A DNA stretch of 64,000 nucleotides from JBFAPK01 sp040676675 (GTDB lineage: Bacteria; Actinomycetota; Actinomycetes; Mycobacteriales; Micromonosporaceae). Below the pieces are notes generated by a model. The model had not been told where the DNA came from. It ran no database searches and saw only the letters and a program-made list of their open reading frames with translations. This document shows positions 16,745 through 25,578 of this stretch, piece after piece. The stretch lies in assembly GCF_040676675.1 (NCBI RefSeq), contig NZ_JBFAPK010000005.1, positions 62,001 through 126,000 on the forward strand. Direction: 5' to 3'. Made by a program: the position numbers and the translations under genes. Numbering within the stretch: position 1 is the stretch's first letter; every line of letters begins with the position of its first letter.

Positions 16745-16850
16745 GGCCGCGATCAGCGCGGGCACCACCGGCCGCGATCAGCGCGGGCACCACCGGCCGC
16801 GATCAGCGCAGGCACCACCGGCCGCGATCAGCGCAGGCACCACCGGCCGG
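16745..16850. repeat. 25-bp tandem repeat array
   Basis: Four uninterrupted copies with exact 25-bp period (unit starts at 16745, 16770, 16795, 16820; core GGCCGCGATCAGCGC) plus a partial fifth. Units 1-2 differ from 3-4 by one base. The array lies upstream of the methyltransferase start and between it and arfB. There are no spacers, so it is not a CRISPR array. A role as a protein-binding array is possible but not shown. Confidence 0.9.
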
Positions 16851-16875
16851 CCGTGAGTGCCCACCGCCGGGGGTG

Positions 16876-17298
16876 CTACTCCCCGTCGGCGCGGCGCAGC
16901 CGCTTGACCTCGCCGCGCCGCTTCTTGTCGGCGATCCGCCGCTCCTTCGACGCGCGGGACGGGCGGGTCGGCCGGCGCGGCGGCGGGGGCGCCTTGATCG
17001 CCTCACCCACCAGCGAGGCGAGGCGCGCCTCGGCGGCCTGCCGGTTCTGCAACTGGCCGCGGTGCTCCGACGCCGCGATCGTCAGTACGCCGTCGACCAG
17101 CCGGTTCGCGAGCCGGTCCAGCGCCCGCTCCTTGAGGTCGTCGGGGAGCACCGCCGAGCCGGCCAGGTCCCAGGAGAGTTCCACCCGGGAGTCGGCCGTG
17201 TTCACGCCCTGCCCGCCCGGACCGCCGGAACGGGAGAACCGCCAGCTCAGCTCGCTCTCCGGGATCACCAGACCGGAGCGGATGGTCACCGGGGGCAT
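16876..17298 (-). CDS. arfB: Alternative ribosome-rescue factor / peptidyl-tRNA hydrolase
   Basis: A 140-residue protein that enters stalled ribosomes and hydrolyses peptidyl-tRNA without a stop codon. The class-I release-factor catalytic motif is intact within FSRSGGPGGQGVNTADSRVE (residues 22-41). The C-terminus is strongly basic (RPTRPSRASKERRIADKKRR), the tail that probes the empty mRNA channel. Length fits ArfB (YaeJ), not full release factors. Single gene, ATG start. Confidence 0.95.
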   Translation of the reverse strand: MPPVTIRSGLVIPESELSWRFSRSGGPGGQGVNTADSRVELSWDLAGSAVLPDDLKERALDRLANRLVDGVLTIAASEHRGQLQNRQAAEARLASLVGEAIKAPPPPRRPTRPSRASKERRIADKKRRGEVKRLRRADGE

Positions 17299-17427
17299 GA
17301 CGTCGTCCCGCGCCCGGCCGGATACAGGTCATCGGCCACGCACCGAGGCTAACGCCCGACGGGGTGACGTGAAGCCGCCATTTAATCGGGTTGGCGCGCG
17401 GCCCGCCGCGACGGCATGCTGTGACCC

Positions 17428-17919
17428 GTGCTGATCAGGGATGCCACCGCAGCGGGCTGGCCGGCCATCTGGGCGTTCATGCGTCCCATCGTCGCGTCCG
17501 GCGAGACCTTCTCCTGGGACCGCGACATCTCCCCGGAGCGCGCCCGGGCGTACTGGCTGCACGAGCGGCCGCCCGGCCGTACCGTCGTGGCCGTCGACCC
17601 CGACGGCACGGTGCTCGGTACCGCGGAGCTGCACCCCAACCACGGCGGGCCCGCCGCACACGTCGCGAACGCCGGCTTCATGGTCGATCCGGCGCACTCC
17701 GGCCGGGGCGTCGGCCGCGCGCTGGGCGAGCACGTGGTGGCCCGGGCCCGCGCCGACGGGTACCGGGCGATGCAGTTCAACGCGGTGGTGGAGAACAACA
17801 CCCGCGCGGTCGCGCTATGGCGGTCGCTCGGCTTCGAGGTGCTCGCCACCGTGCCGGAGGCGTTCCACCATCCGCGGGACGGCTACGTCGGGCTGCACGT
17901 CATGTACCGCCGCCTCTGA
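17428..17919 (+). CDS. GNAT-family N-acetyltransferase
   Basis: A 163-residue acetyl-CoA-dependent acyltransferase. Motif A is seen as FMVDPAHSGRGVGRALGEHV (about 89-108), with the R/Q-x-x-G-x-G/A pyrophosphate loop, and motif B as NTRAVALWRSLGFEVLATV (about 126-144). The N-terminal IRDATAAGWPAIW strand-helix is standard. Resembles phosphinothricin/L-amino-acid acetyltransferase-like members, but substrate is unknown. GTG start at 17428. Confidence 0.9.
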   Translation: MLIRDATAAGWPAIWAFMRPIVASGETFSWDRDISPERARAYWLHERPPGRTVVAVDPDGTVLGTAELHPNHGGPAAHVANAGFMVDPAHSGRGVGRALGEHVVARARADGYRAMQFNAVVENNTRAVALWRSLGFEVLATVPEAFHHPRDGYVGLHVMYRRL

Positions 17920-17944
17920 ACCGATCCGCGAGCCCGGGCGGTCG

Positions 17945-18709
17945 CTACAGGATGTTCACCGCACGGGCGATCACCAGCGCGACCACCAGCAGCGACACCG
18001 CGGACTGCAGCATCATCGCGACCTTCGCCCAGCGGGCGAGCGGCAGCGTGTCCGTCGGGCTGAACGCGGTCGAGTTGGTGAACGACAGGTAGAGGTAGTC
18101 CAGGAAGACCGGTCGCCAGTCGGCCGGGGCCAGCTCGGGCGCGGTCATCTGGGGGAAGAGCAGATCCGGGTACGGCCGCCGCACGTTCGCCCGCGCCGCC
18201 GGCCCACCCCGGTCGAGCTGCCAGTACCAGAGCGCGAAGGCCAGGACGTTGGTCAACCAGATGGTGGCCCCGTTGACCAGTACCGCCGACGGGGGCGTGC
18301 GGGTCTCCGTCCCAGCGAGGACCAGCAGCACGATCAGCCGGCCGGCGGACCAGAACAGCGCCACCGTGGCCACCCCGACCAGCGCGAGTTCGGCCACCCG
18401 TACCACGGACGACTCCCGGTTCATCCGGAACGGGTTGACCGCGAGCAGCACGGCCAGCAGCAGCCCCTCGACCGCGGGCAGCAGCCACTTCGGATCGAAG
18501 GCCAGCTTCTGCGGGGTGGCCAGTTGCAGGGCGATGGCGACCAGGATCGCCACCACCACCGGCCAGCGGTGCTCGCCGCGGTGCGGCCGCCGCCACGCCG
18601 GTACGGTCGGCCCCGCCCCCGACGCCGGCCCGGACGCCGCGGGCGACGGCGCGCCCGAGGCCGTGCCGGGCGGTACGGTCTCGTCGCCGGCGCCGGGCTC
18701 GCTGCTCAT
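17945..18709 (-). CDS. Polytopic membrane protein, DUF1345/ion-channel-like
   Basis: A 254-residue protein with a Pro/Ala-rich cytoplasmic N-terminus (about 1-45) and five to six hydrophobic segments. The last part, FLDYLYLSFTNSTAFSPTDT followed by a final membrane helix, resembles the pore-helix/filter layout of two-TM potassium channels and of DUF1345 proteins. However, the TVGYGD selectivity signature is absent. Transport activity is not demonstrated by sequence. Solitary gene, convergent with the GNAT gene. Confidence 0.7.
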   Translation of the reverse strand: MSSEPGAGDETVPPGTASGAPSPAASGPASGAGPTVPAWRRPHRGEHRWPVVVAILVAIALQLATPQKLAFDPKWLLPAVEGLLLAVLLAVNPFRMNRESSVVRVAELALVGVATVALFWSAGRLIVLLVLAGTETRTPPSAVLVNGATIWLTNVLAFALWYWQLDRGGPAARANVRRPYPDLLFPQMTAPELAPADWRPVFLDYLYLSFTNSTAFSPTDTLPLARWAKVAMMLQSAVSLLVVALVIARAVNIL

Positions 18710-18818
18710 GCTGGCATTGTGGCCCGCGCCCGGCTCGGCCGCTCGACGCGGTCGGACCTGCGGCGGCTGGGCCGGCCAGCGCCGGCAGGCGGCGGCGACC
18801 GGCGGCGGCGCGCGACCG

Positions 18819-19682
18819 TCAGCCGCCCTTACCGATGATCGTGTCGGCGACCTGCTGGACCTGCTCGATCGGGATGGCGAAGCCGATGCCGATCGAGCCG
18901 CTGCCGTCGATGGTGGCGATGGCGGTGTTCACCCCGACCACCTCGCCCCGGGCGTTGACCAGCGGCCCGCCGGAGTTGCCCGGGTTGATCGACGCGTCGG
19001 TCTGCACCGCCGAGTGCCGGCTGTTGCCGAGCTTGACCTGGCGGTCCAGGGCGCTGACGATGCCGGCCGTGACCGTGCCGGGCAGGCCGAGCGGCGAGCC
19101 GACCGCGAGCACGGGCTCCCCCACCCGGGTCGCCCCCGGCTTGGCCAGCGGCAGCGGGGCCAGCCCGGCCGAGGGCGGTACCCGCAGCACCGCGATGTCG
19201 CTGCTCGGGTCGCGCCCCACCACCTGCGCCGCCATCTGACGGCCGTCCGGGGTCTGCACCATCACCGAGGAGCCGTTGCCCCGGGCGATGATGTGGTCGT
19301 TGGTCACCACGTGCTGCACGTCGTCGAGGGCGAAGCCCGAGCCCGTTGCGGTACCGCCGGAGCCGTTCACGGTGATCGACACGACCCCCGGTACGGCCGC
19401 TGCCGCCGCCGCGACCATGTCGGCCGGTACGGGTGCCGCGGCCGACGCCGCCGGTCCCGGCTTCTCCTGGCTGGAGGCCCAGTCACCGGCGATGGCGCCG
19501 GAGGTGGCGGAGATGGCGACCACCGCCAGCGTGGCCAGCAGGGCCATCCGCCACCGCGCGCCCCTCGCCGCGGCGAGCGGGCCGTACGCCCCCGCGTCGG
19601 GCCGGCCGGCGCCGCCCGGTTCGAGGTCCGGCGAGATGAACCACGGGCCGCGGGGTTCGCCGAGGCCGCTCTGTGTTGCCAT
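18819..19682 (-). CDS. Membrane-anchored HtrA/DegP-like serine protease without PDZ
   Basis: A 287-residue S1C-type protease. It has a cytoplasmic N-terminus, one membrane anchor (about 45-65), a linker, and an extracytoplasmic trypsin-like domain. The catalytic triad is seen as VTNDHIIARG (His), SSDIAVLRV (Asp) and INPGNSGGPL (Ser). Typical HtrA proteins carry a C-terminal PDZ domain; here the protein ends right after the protease domain (VQQVADTIIGKGG). It follows the VWA gene by about 50 bp on the same strand, so it may be co-expressed with the MoxR/DUF58/VWA cluster. Confidence 0.88.
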   Translation of the reverse strand: MATQSGLGEPRGPWFISPDLEPGGAGRPDAGAYGPLAAARGARWRMALLATLAVVAISATSGAIAGDWASSQEKPGPAASAAAPVPADMVAAAAAAVPGVVSITVNGSGGTATGSGFALDDVQHVVTNDHIIARGNGSSVMVQTPDGRQMAAQVVGRDPSSDIAVLRVPPSAGLAPLPLAKPGATRVGEPVLAVGSPLGLPGTVTAGIVSALDRQVKLGNSRHSAVQTDASINPGNSGGPLVNARGEVVGVNTAIATIDGSGSIGIGFAIPIEQVQQVADTIIGKGG

Positions 19683-19732
19683 CGTTCACGCTCCTCGTCC
19701 GCTCGGTTGCTGCTGGTCACTCGGTGCGCAAT

Positions 19733-20692
19733 TCAGGGCAGCCGGGAGAACCACCTCATCGAGCCGGCCGCCGCCGCCAGGGCCAGGAGCAGGCCGAAGC
19801 CGATGAACCGGGCCGAGATGTCCTGCCGTTCGGTGCGGTACCCCACCGAGGTGCCGATGTCCTCGTAGACCGCGCGCAGCTCCTCGCTGGTACCCGCCTC
19901 GTGGTACCCGCCGCCGGTCTCGTCGGCGACCGCCTTGAGGGTCTGCCCGTCCACCGGCACCCGGATCGGCCGGCCGCCCCGGTCCACGTAGCCGCCCGGC
20001 GTGCCGAACGAGATCGTGTGCACCGGCACCTTGGCCTGTACCGCGTCGGAGGCCGCCGCCATCGGGTCGCGGCCCGAGGTGTTCGCGCCGTCGGAGAGGA
20101 GCACGATCCGGGCCGGTGGCGGGTCCTTCGCCGCCCGGCTGTCGATGTTCTTCACCGCCACGAGGGAGGTGTTGATGGCCTCGCCGATCGCGGTCCCCTG
20201 CACCCCGGTGCTGCCCTCGGCGAGGCGCCGGATCCCGGTGTGCAGCGCCGAGCGGTCCGTGCTCGGCGGGACCAGCACGGCCGCGCTGCCGGCGAAGGCC
20301 ACCAGCCCGACGTTGAACTCGTCCGGCAGCGCGTCCACGAACCGGTGCGCGGCGGCCTTCGCCGCCTCCAGCCGGTCGGGGTCCACGTCGTTGGCGAGCA
20401 TCGAGGTGGAGACGTCCACCGCCACCACCACGGTGGCCCGCTCGCGCGGTACCCGTACGTCGGCGGTTGGTCGTGCGAAGCCCACCACCAGCAGCGCCAG
20501 CATGGCCAGGAAGAGGCCCGCCGGTACGTGCCGCCGCCAGGCCGGGCGCTCCGGCGCGACCCGGTCGAGCAGGCGCAGGTTGGTGAAGCGTACGGCGTAC
20601 CGGCTGCGCCGGCGCTGCGCGACCACGTACGCCACCGCGAGCGCGGCGACGCCCAGCAGGAGCAGCAGCCGCCACGGGGACTGCCAGGTCAT
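19733..20692 (-). CDS. von Willebrand factor A domain membrane protein
   Basis: A 319-residue BatA/BatB-like protein: an N-terminal hydrophobic helix (about 5-23), a second membrane helix (about 55-75), a VWA domain with a complete MIDAS start DVSTSM (about residue 89-94) and a final helix at the C-terminus. The metal-dependent adhesion site implies protein-protein binding in the periplasmic/wall zone. The start at ATG 20692 overlaps the DUF58 stop by 4 bp (ATGA). It is the third gene of a MoxR-DUF58-VWA set; such sets act as chaperone-like assembly modules. Confidence 0.9.
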   Translation of the reverse strand: MTWQSPWRLLLLLGVAALAVAYVVAQRRRSRYAVRFTNLRLLDRVAPERPAWRRHVPAGLFLAMLALLVVGFARPTADVRVPRERATVVVAVDVSTSMLANDVDPDRLEAAKAAAHRFVDALPDEFNVGLVAFAGSAAVLVPPSTDRSALHTGIRRLAEGSTGVQGTAIGEAINTSLVAVKNIDSRAAKDPPPARIVLLSDGANTSGRDPMAAASDAVQAKVPVHTISFGTPGGYVDRGGRPIRVPVDGQTLKAVADETGGGYHEAGTSEELRAVYEDIGTSVGYRTERQDISARFIGFGLLLALAAAAGSMRWFSRLP

Positions 20693-21801
20693 GTTCCACC
20701 TCCCCCACCGACGTGCACCGGCTGCCGGGACCGGTTGGCGCCCGCGAGCCGGCGTTGCGCGTGTACGTGCCGGACGATGTCCGCGGTCCAGTCCCGGTCG
20801 GTACGCAGCGGCAGGTGGTTCGCGCCGGCCCGGCGCAGCGACCGCCGGACCGCCTCGCGCTGGGCCGCCGCCGCCTCGGCGTACCGTTGCCGCAGCCGCG
20901 CGTCGCCGCTGTCGACCTCGCGCCGCCGGCCGCTCTCGGGGTCGACCAGGGTGATCACCCCGACGTCCGGCAGCTCCCACTCCCGGGGGTCGGTCACCTC
21001 GACCGCCAGCACCTGATGGCGCGCGGCGAGCCGCCGCAGCGGCACCTCCCAGGCGGGGATACCCGTCTCCCGCTCCGGCAGTCCGTCGAGGAAGTCGGAG
21101 ACCACCACGACGAGCCCGCGCCGGGCCACCGCGCGGCGCAGCGCGTCCAGCGCGTCGGCGAGCGCGGGCGCGGACGCCGGCATGGGCGCGGGGCCGGCCG
21201 TCGGCATGCGTCCGGACGCCCTCGCGGCCGCCGGCATGGGCCCGGTCGCCCGGGCGGGCGCGGTACCGGCGGTACCGCCGCGCGGGGCCGCCATGAGCGC
21301 CCGCAGCAGGCTCAGCAGGTGCTGGCGCCCGCCCCGGGCCGGAAACCGCCGCACGCCGTCGCCCCCGAGCAGGTACGCGCCGAGCCGGTTGCCGGCGCCG
21401 GCGGTGAGGAACCCGACCGCGGCGACGGCGGCCACCGCCAGCTCCCGCTTCTCCAGCTCGGCCGTGCCGAAGTCCATGCTCGCCGTGGCGTCCACCAGCA
21501 GCCAGGTGGAGAGTTCCCGGTCGGCGTCCACCTCGCGTACGTGCGGCAGCGCGGTCCGGGCGGTGACGGCCCAGTCCATCCGGCGTACCTCGTCCTCGCC
21601 GGGCCGGTACTCGCGGCTGCCGGCGAACTCGCTGCCCGAGCCGGGCAGCAGCCCCTGGTACTGCCCGTGCAGCAGCCCGTCGAGCCGGCGCGTGACGGCC
21701 AGTTCCAGCCGACGCAGCCGGTGCTCCGGCGCCAGCTCGCGCAGCGTCGGGTCCCGGTCCACGCCGACGGGCCGCCGGTCCCGGGCGCCACCGGCCGTCA
21801 C
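20689..21801 (-). CDS. DUF58 domain protein
   Basis: A 370-residue protein with the DUF58 signature SREYRPGEDEVRRMDWAVTA (about 63-82), followed by a VWA-like fold with VDATASMDFG (about 107-116). A low-complexity Ala/Pro/Gly insert (about 195-235) interrupts the domain. DUF58 proteins occur next to MoxR AAA+ ATPases and VWA proteins, as here. It starts 47 bp after the moxR stop and overlaps the VWA gene by 4 bp. Confidence 0.9.
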   Translation of the reverse strand: MTAGGARDRRPVGVDRDPTLRELAPEHRLRRLELAVTRRLDGLLHGQYQGLLPGSGSEFAGSREYRPGEDEVRRMDWAVTARTALPHVREVDADRELSTWLLVDATASMDFGTAELEKRELAVAAVAAVGFLTAGAGNRLGAYLLGGDGVRRFPARGGRQHLLSLLRALMAAPRGGTAGTAPARATGPMPAAARASGRMPTAGPAPMPASAPALADALDALRRAVARRGLVVVVSDFLDGLPERETGIPAWEVPLRRLAARHQVLAVEVTDPREWELPDVGVITLVDPESGRRREVDSGDARLRQRYAEAAAAQREAVRRSLRRAGANHLPLRTDRDWTADIVRHVHAQRRLAGANRSRQPVHVGGGGGT

Positions 21802-21847
21802 GCCACGACCTCCCGGCGGGTAGCCGTACCGCCGTCTCCGCGCGTAC

Positions 21848-22897
21848 TCATGCCACCGCCAGTCCGGGCTGCCGCTCGTCCTGGATCGGCGCGACGCGCG
21901 GCGGCGGTACCGCCTCGACGAGCCGGCGCATGATCTGCTCGGCGGCGATCCCGTCGGCGACCGCGTCGAAGGAGAGCACCAGCCGGTGGGACATCACGTC
22001 CACGGCGAGTTCCCGCACGTCCTCGGGGAGGACGTAGTCCCGGCCGCGCAGCATCGCCTGCGCCCGGGCGGCGGAGACCAGTCCCAGGGTGGCGCGCGGG
22101 CTGGCCCCGTACGCGAGCAGCCCGGCGATGTCCGGCAGCCCGAACCGGGCGGGGTCGCGGGTGGCCAGGACCAGTCGGACGACGTACTCGGCGATGGCGT
22201 GGTGCACGAAGACGTTGGCGGCCTGCTGTTGCAGGGCGAGCAGCCGGCCCGGTTCGAGCACCGGGCGGGCCCGGGGCCGGTCGGCGCTCATCCGGTAGAG
22301 GATCGCCAGCTCGTCGGCGTCGCTCGGGTAGTCGACCGTCACCTTCATCAGGAAGCGGTCCCGCTGCGCCTCGGGGAGCTGGTAGACCCCCTCGGACTCG
22401 ATCGGGTTCTGGGTGGCCAGGACGAGGAAGGGCTCCGGTACGGGATAGCTCCGCCCGCCGATGGAGACCTGGCGCTCGGCCATCGCCTCCAGCAGCGCCG
22501 ACTGCACCTTCGCCGGGGCGCGGTTGATTTCGTCGGCGAGGACCAGGTTCGCCATCACCGGCCCCAGCTCGACGTCGAAGTCCTCCTTCGACGCGCGGTA
22601 GATGCGGGTGCCGACGATGTCCGACGGCACCAGGTCCGGGGTGAACTGGATCCGGGAGAAGGTACCGCCGACGGCGGTGGCGAGGCTCTGCGCCGCGAGC
22701 GTCTTGGCCACGCCGGGCACGCCCTCCAGGAGGCAGTGCCCGTCGGCCAACAGCGCGGTCAACAGCCGCTCGACCAGCCGGTCCTGCCCGACGATGACGC
22801 GTTTGACCTCGAATAACGTCTGTTCCAGGGCGGAGCCGGTGGACGTGGTCTCGACCGGCCTGGGCCCACTGATGCGGGTGTCCGACATGTCCGTCAC
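21848..22897 (-). CDS. MoxR-family AAA+ ATPase
   Basis: A 349-residue MoxR ATPase with Walker A GVPGVAKT (about 59-66), Walker B VLADEINRA (about 118-126) and sensor-1 region LATQNPIESEG (about 158-168). It also has the lid domain helices (YGASPRATLGL). MoxR proteins remodel or load partner proteins, usually those with VWA domains. It is the first gene of the run moxR, DUF58, VWA and htrA-like, so a shared envelope-protein maturation role is likely. Targets unknown. Confidence 0.95.
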   Translation of the reverse strand: MTDMSDTRISGPRPVETTSTGSALEQTLFEVKRVIVGQDRLVERLLTALLADGHCLLEGVPGVAKTLAAQSLATAVGGTFSRIQFTPDLVPSDIVGTRIYRASKEDFDVELGPVMANLVLADEINRAPAKVQSALLEAMAERQVSIGGRSYPVPEPFLVLATQNPIESEGVYQLPEAQRDRFLMKVTVDYPSDADELAILYRMSADRPRARPVLEPGRLLALQQQAANVFVHHAIAEYVVRLVLATRDPARFGLPDIAGLLAYGASPRATLGLVSAARAQAMLRGRDYVLPEDVRELAVDVMSHRLVLSFDAVADGIAAEQIMRRLVEAVPPPRVAPIQDERQPGLAVA

Positions 22898-23035
22898 GTT
22901 GCTTGCTTCCCCGCCTCGCGGGGGCCAAACATGGCAGACGTTTCACATTTTCCCGACCGGCCGGGGCCCCGGCCGAGAGGTCCACCACCGGCCGCGCCGG
23001 CCCCGGCGGGCCCGCCCGTGGGTGGGGCCGGGCGA

Positions 23036-23809
23036 TCAGCGTACGGGCGAAAGCCGCAACCAGTCGGTCTCGCTCTCCGCGATACGGCGGCCGTCGAGGA
23101 TGAGCACGGCGCGCGCGTACACCGCCGAACCCTTGACGAGCAGGATGTCGCTCCAGTGCACGTCGAAGCAGTACCCGCAGCGGAAGACCGTACGGGCGTC
23201 GTCGTCGACCCGGTGCACCCCGATCTCCACGTCGACCCGGCCGCCCCCGGCGACGTGGTCCAACGCGGCCGTACCGACGAACCGCCCCCAAACCGCGCCC
23301 CGGGCGGGCGAGTAGCGCAGCTGCACCGCCCCGAGGTGCACGTTGCTGAACCCCTCCGGCAGATGGTCGGTCCAGACCAGCTTGCGGGCGTGCACCGTGA
23401 CCTTGTCGTAGCCACAGCCGCTGCGGTCCGGGTCGGCGCCGTCCGCCAGCGGCTCCGGCGGCAACGCCGGCGCCGGGGTGGCCTCGTGGTCGATCGGCGC
23501 CGGCGCCCAGAGGTCCCGCCACCGCCGCGGATCCTCGCCACACGCCTGCACGAACGCCTCGGTCAGCGCCCAGCTGGCCGGTCGCCGGCCGGTCTCGGCC
23601 GTGGAGAGGGCGCTCGCCGAGTATCCGGAGCGCGCGGCGAGCTGGCGCAGGGTCATCCCCCGCCGCTGCCGCAGTTCCCGCAGCGCGACGGCCAGGGCCG
23701 GCGAGGAGCCGCCCGGACCCGGGCCGCGTTCACCGGAAGACTGAACAGCCACGCGCTGAGCTGCGGGGCCGCGCCAGCCGTGTTCACCCGCGTTCGACTC
23801 CATCGCCAT
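23036..23809 (-). CDS. XRE-family helix-turn-helix regulator with C-terminal beta domain
   Basis: A 257-residue protein. The HTH (about 40-95) reads LRELRQRRGMTLRQLAARSG then YSASALSTAETG, a standard XRE fold. The C-terminal half (about 120-257) is beta-rich with conserved-looking FRCGYCFDVHWSDILLVKGS and may sense a ligand. Two adjacent in-frame ATGs (23809, 23803) compete as start. Divergent from a small ORF and the permease-like gene 24078. Function of the sensor half unknown. Confidence 0.85.
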   Translation of the reverse strand: MAMESNAGEHGWRGPAAQRVAVQSSGERGPGPGGSSPALAVALRELRQRRGMTLRQLAARSGYSASALSTAETGRRPASWALTEAFVQACGEDPRRWRDLWAPAPIDHEATPAPALPPEPLADGADPDRSGCGYDKVTVHARKLVWTDHLPEGFSNVHLGAVQLRYSPARGAVWGRFVGTAALDHVAGGGRVDVEIGVHRVDDDARTVFRCGYCFDVHWSDILLVKGSAVYARAVLILDGRRIAESETDWLRLSPVR

Positions 23810-23878
23810 CCGATTCTGCCGGCCGGCCGGGAGCAGTACAACAGGATCTCCGGATGCCTCGGTCCACAGAGGAGAGCC

Positions 23879-23998
23879 ATGCGCACACCTCGCACCCCGG
23901 GCGCGGTCGCGGCCACCGCGCCGCCGTCCGCGACCCGGCACGGCAACGACCCGGGCTCCGCGCCGACCCTCGGCCGCACGAACGGCGCCACCCGCTAG
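23879..23998 (+). CDS. Possible small ORF (39 residues)
   Basis: A 39-residue ORF, Ala/Thr/Pro-rich and starting MRTPRTPGAVAAT, begins 69 bp divergently from the XRE regulator. A good Shine-Dalgarno-like GAGGAGAG precedes its ATG. No homologue recognised. It could be a small partner of the regulator or a chance ORF in the leader of the 24078 gene. Confidence 0.3.
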   Translation: MRTPRTPGAVAATAPPSATRHGNDPGSAPTLGRTNGATR

Positions 23999-24077
23999 TG
24001 CCCGGTGGCCGGGGCCGGCAGCGGCACCCGGCCGGTCACCGCCGGTGCCCGCCGTGCCTCTTTCCCAGGAGCATGCC

Positions 24078-25451
24078 ATGTCCACGTTCCTCCCCCCGCC
24101 GACCGTGCCGCCCCGCTCGCCGGTCCCGGTACCGCCCGCCGCCGCCACACCGCCCGGCGGGTTCGTACCGCCCCCAGGAGCCTGGCCCGGCGCCGGTCCG
24201 GCCGCCCCGGCCGCACCCCGTACGCTGCGGCTCTTCCTCGTCCGCCTGGTGTGGGAGGGGACGCTGTTCCTCCTGGGGCTCATCCTGAGCGCCGTGATCG
24301 CCATGGGGAGCGACCCCTTCGGCGCCCGGGGCGGCTTCTGGTTCAACTTTGCCAGCCTCGCGCTGGTGACCAGTGCCTTCGCGCTTTCGGCCCGGACCGC
24401 CACCCCCAACCTCGCGGTCGGCGCCCTGGCCGCGCTGGCCGGTACGATCTTCGGCAAGCTGCTGGTGGCCGGCTGGTCGGGGCTGCCCGCGGGCCTGGTC
24501 GCGATGCTCACGACGCTCGCCATCGGACTGTTCCTCGGTCTGGTCACCGGGCTCACCTCCGCACCGGCCTGGGCGGTGTCGCTGGCCGGTGCCGTCGGTG
24601 GCCAGGCGCTGCTGCTCTCGATGACGGGAGCGCAGCGGGCCTTCTTCATCGGCCAGGTCTACTCGGATCGGGGCAGCGGGGCGTCGTGGGCGTTGCTCGC
24701 CATCTTCGGTTCCCTGGCCGGCGGGGGACTCTGGCTCGTCCCCCAGGTACGCCGGACGCTGGGCGCCAACCGCACCGCCGCCGGCCCGGCCCGCGGCGGC
24801 CGGTACCGGTTGCTCGGGAGCCTCGTCGGGCTCGGCGGTTCCAGCCTGGTGGCCGGGCTGGGCGGGGTGGTGACCGCCTGGCACCTGGCGACCGCCGGCT
24901 ACCTGAGCGACACCCTGCTCCCGCTCGCCGTCGGCGCCGCGCTCCTGGGCGGGGTCAGCGTCTTCGGTCGGCGCGGCGGGGTCGCGGGCACCATCCTGGC
25001 CTGCTTCCTGATCGTCCTGGTCCAGTTCGAGCTGTTCCAGTCGGAGGCGCCCGAGTGGGCGCGGGATGCCCTGCTCCCCACCATCGTCCTCCTGATCGGC
25101 CTGCTGGTGGGCTGGTTCTTCGAGCGGCTCGGCGGCCCGGAACCGGCGTCGGCCCTGCCCACTCCGGCCGGAGCCGCACCGCCGCCGGCCGTCGCGCCCG
25201 CCGCGCGGTACGGGCCGCCGTGGGCCGGGCCCGCCGCGGCACCGGTACCGCCGGCGACACCCATGCCCGCCGCGCCGCCGGCCGCCCAGCCCACCGCGGC
25301 CGAACCGCTCCCAGCGGAGCCGGCCGGGGCACCGACCGCGGCCGAGCCGACGACCGGCGCGGGGTCGACCGGCGCGGGGTCTAGCAGCGGCGAGGCGGCC
25401 GGCTCGGCGGAGGGAGGCACCACCCCGGCGACCATGCCGGTTGACCGCTGA
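24078..25451 (+). CDS. Polytopic membrane protein resembling sugar ABC-transporter permeases, orphan
   Basis: A 457-residue protein with a Pro-rich N-terminus (about 1-48), eight to ten hydrophobic helices (about 50-355) and a Pro/Ala-rich tail (about 360-457). The last hydrophobic part, LAVGAALLGGVSVFGRRGGV followed by GTILACFLIVLV, mirrors the conserved EAA-like loop region of ribose/xylose-type permeases. No ATPase or binding-protein gene is near, so it may be a diverged or repurposed permease. The start at 24078 is chosen because AGGAG lies 7 nt upstream; an in-frame ATG at 24045 lacks one. Confidence 0.7.
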   Translation: MSTFLPPPTVPPRSPVPVPPAAATPPGGFVPPPGAWPGAGPAAPAAPRTLRLFLVRLVWEGTLFLLGLILSAVIAMGSDPFGARGGFWFNFASLALVTSAFALSARTATPNLAVGALAALAGTIFGKLLVAGWSGLPAGLVAMLTTLAIGLFLGLVTGLTSAPAWAVSLAGAVGGQALLLSMTGAQRAFFIGQVYSDRGSGASWALLAIFGSLAGGGLWLVPQVRRTLGANRTAAGPARGGRYRLLGSLVGLGGSSLVAGLGGVVTAWHLATAGYLSDTLLPLAVGAALLGGVSVFGRRGGVAGTILACFLIVLVQFELFQSEAPEWARDALLPTIVLLIGLLVGWFFERLGGPEPASALPTPAGAAPPPAVAPAARYGPPWAGPAAAPVPPATPMPAAPPAAQPTAAEPLPAEPAGAPTAAEPTTGAGSTGAGSSSGEAAGSAEGGTTPATMPVDR

Positions 25452-25452
25452 C

Positions 25453-25533
25453 GGCCGGGTTCGCACGTCCGTCGGACCCGGCCACACGGACGCCGGGCGG
25501 CCGGGGTGACCTCGCGTCGACCCCGGCCGCCCG
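25453..25533. terminator. Two hairpins, bidirectional terminator
   Basis: Between convergent genes: GGCCGGGT/ACCCGGCC (25453-25483) and a 14-bp perfect stem CGGGCGGCCGGGGT/ACCCCGGCCGCCCG (25494-25533). Confidence 0.7.
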
Positions 25534-25578
25534 CCGTTCGGCATCGCCGTCGCGACGCCGGTCGGTCTGCCGTACGAA

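Noticed and set aside
16745..16850. CRISPR array
   Set aside because: Units are directly abutting with no unique spacers, and there are no cas genes in the window.
24005..25384. Long overlapping frames around the 24078 gene on both strands
   Set aside because: They lack hydrophobic pattern or homology, whereas 24078-25451 has clear membrane helices and an RBS.
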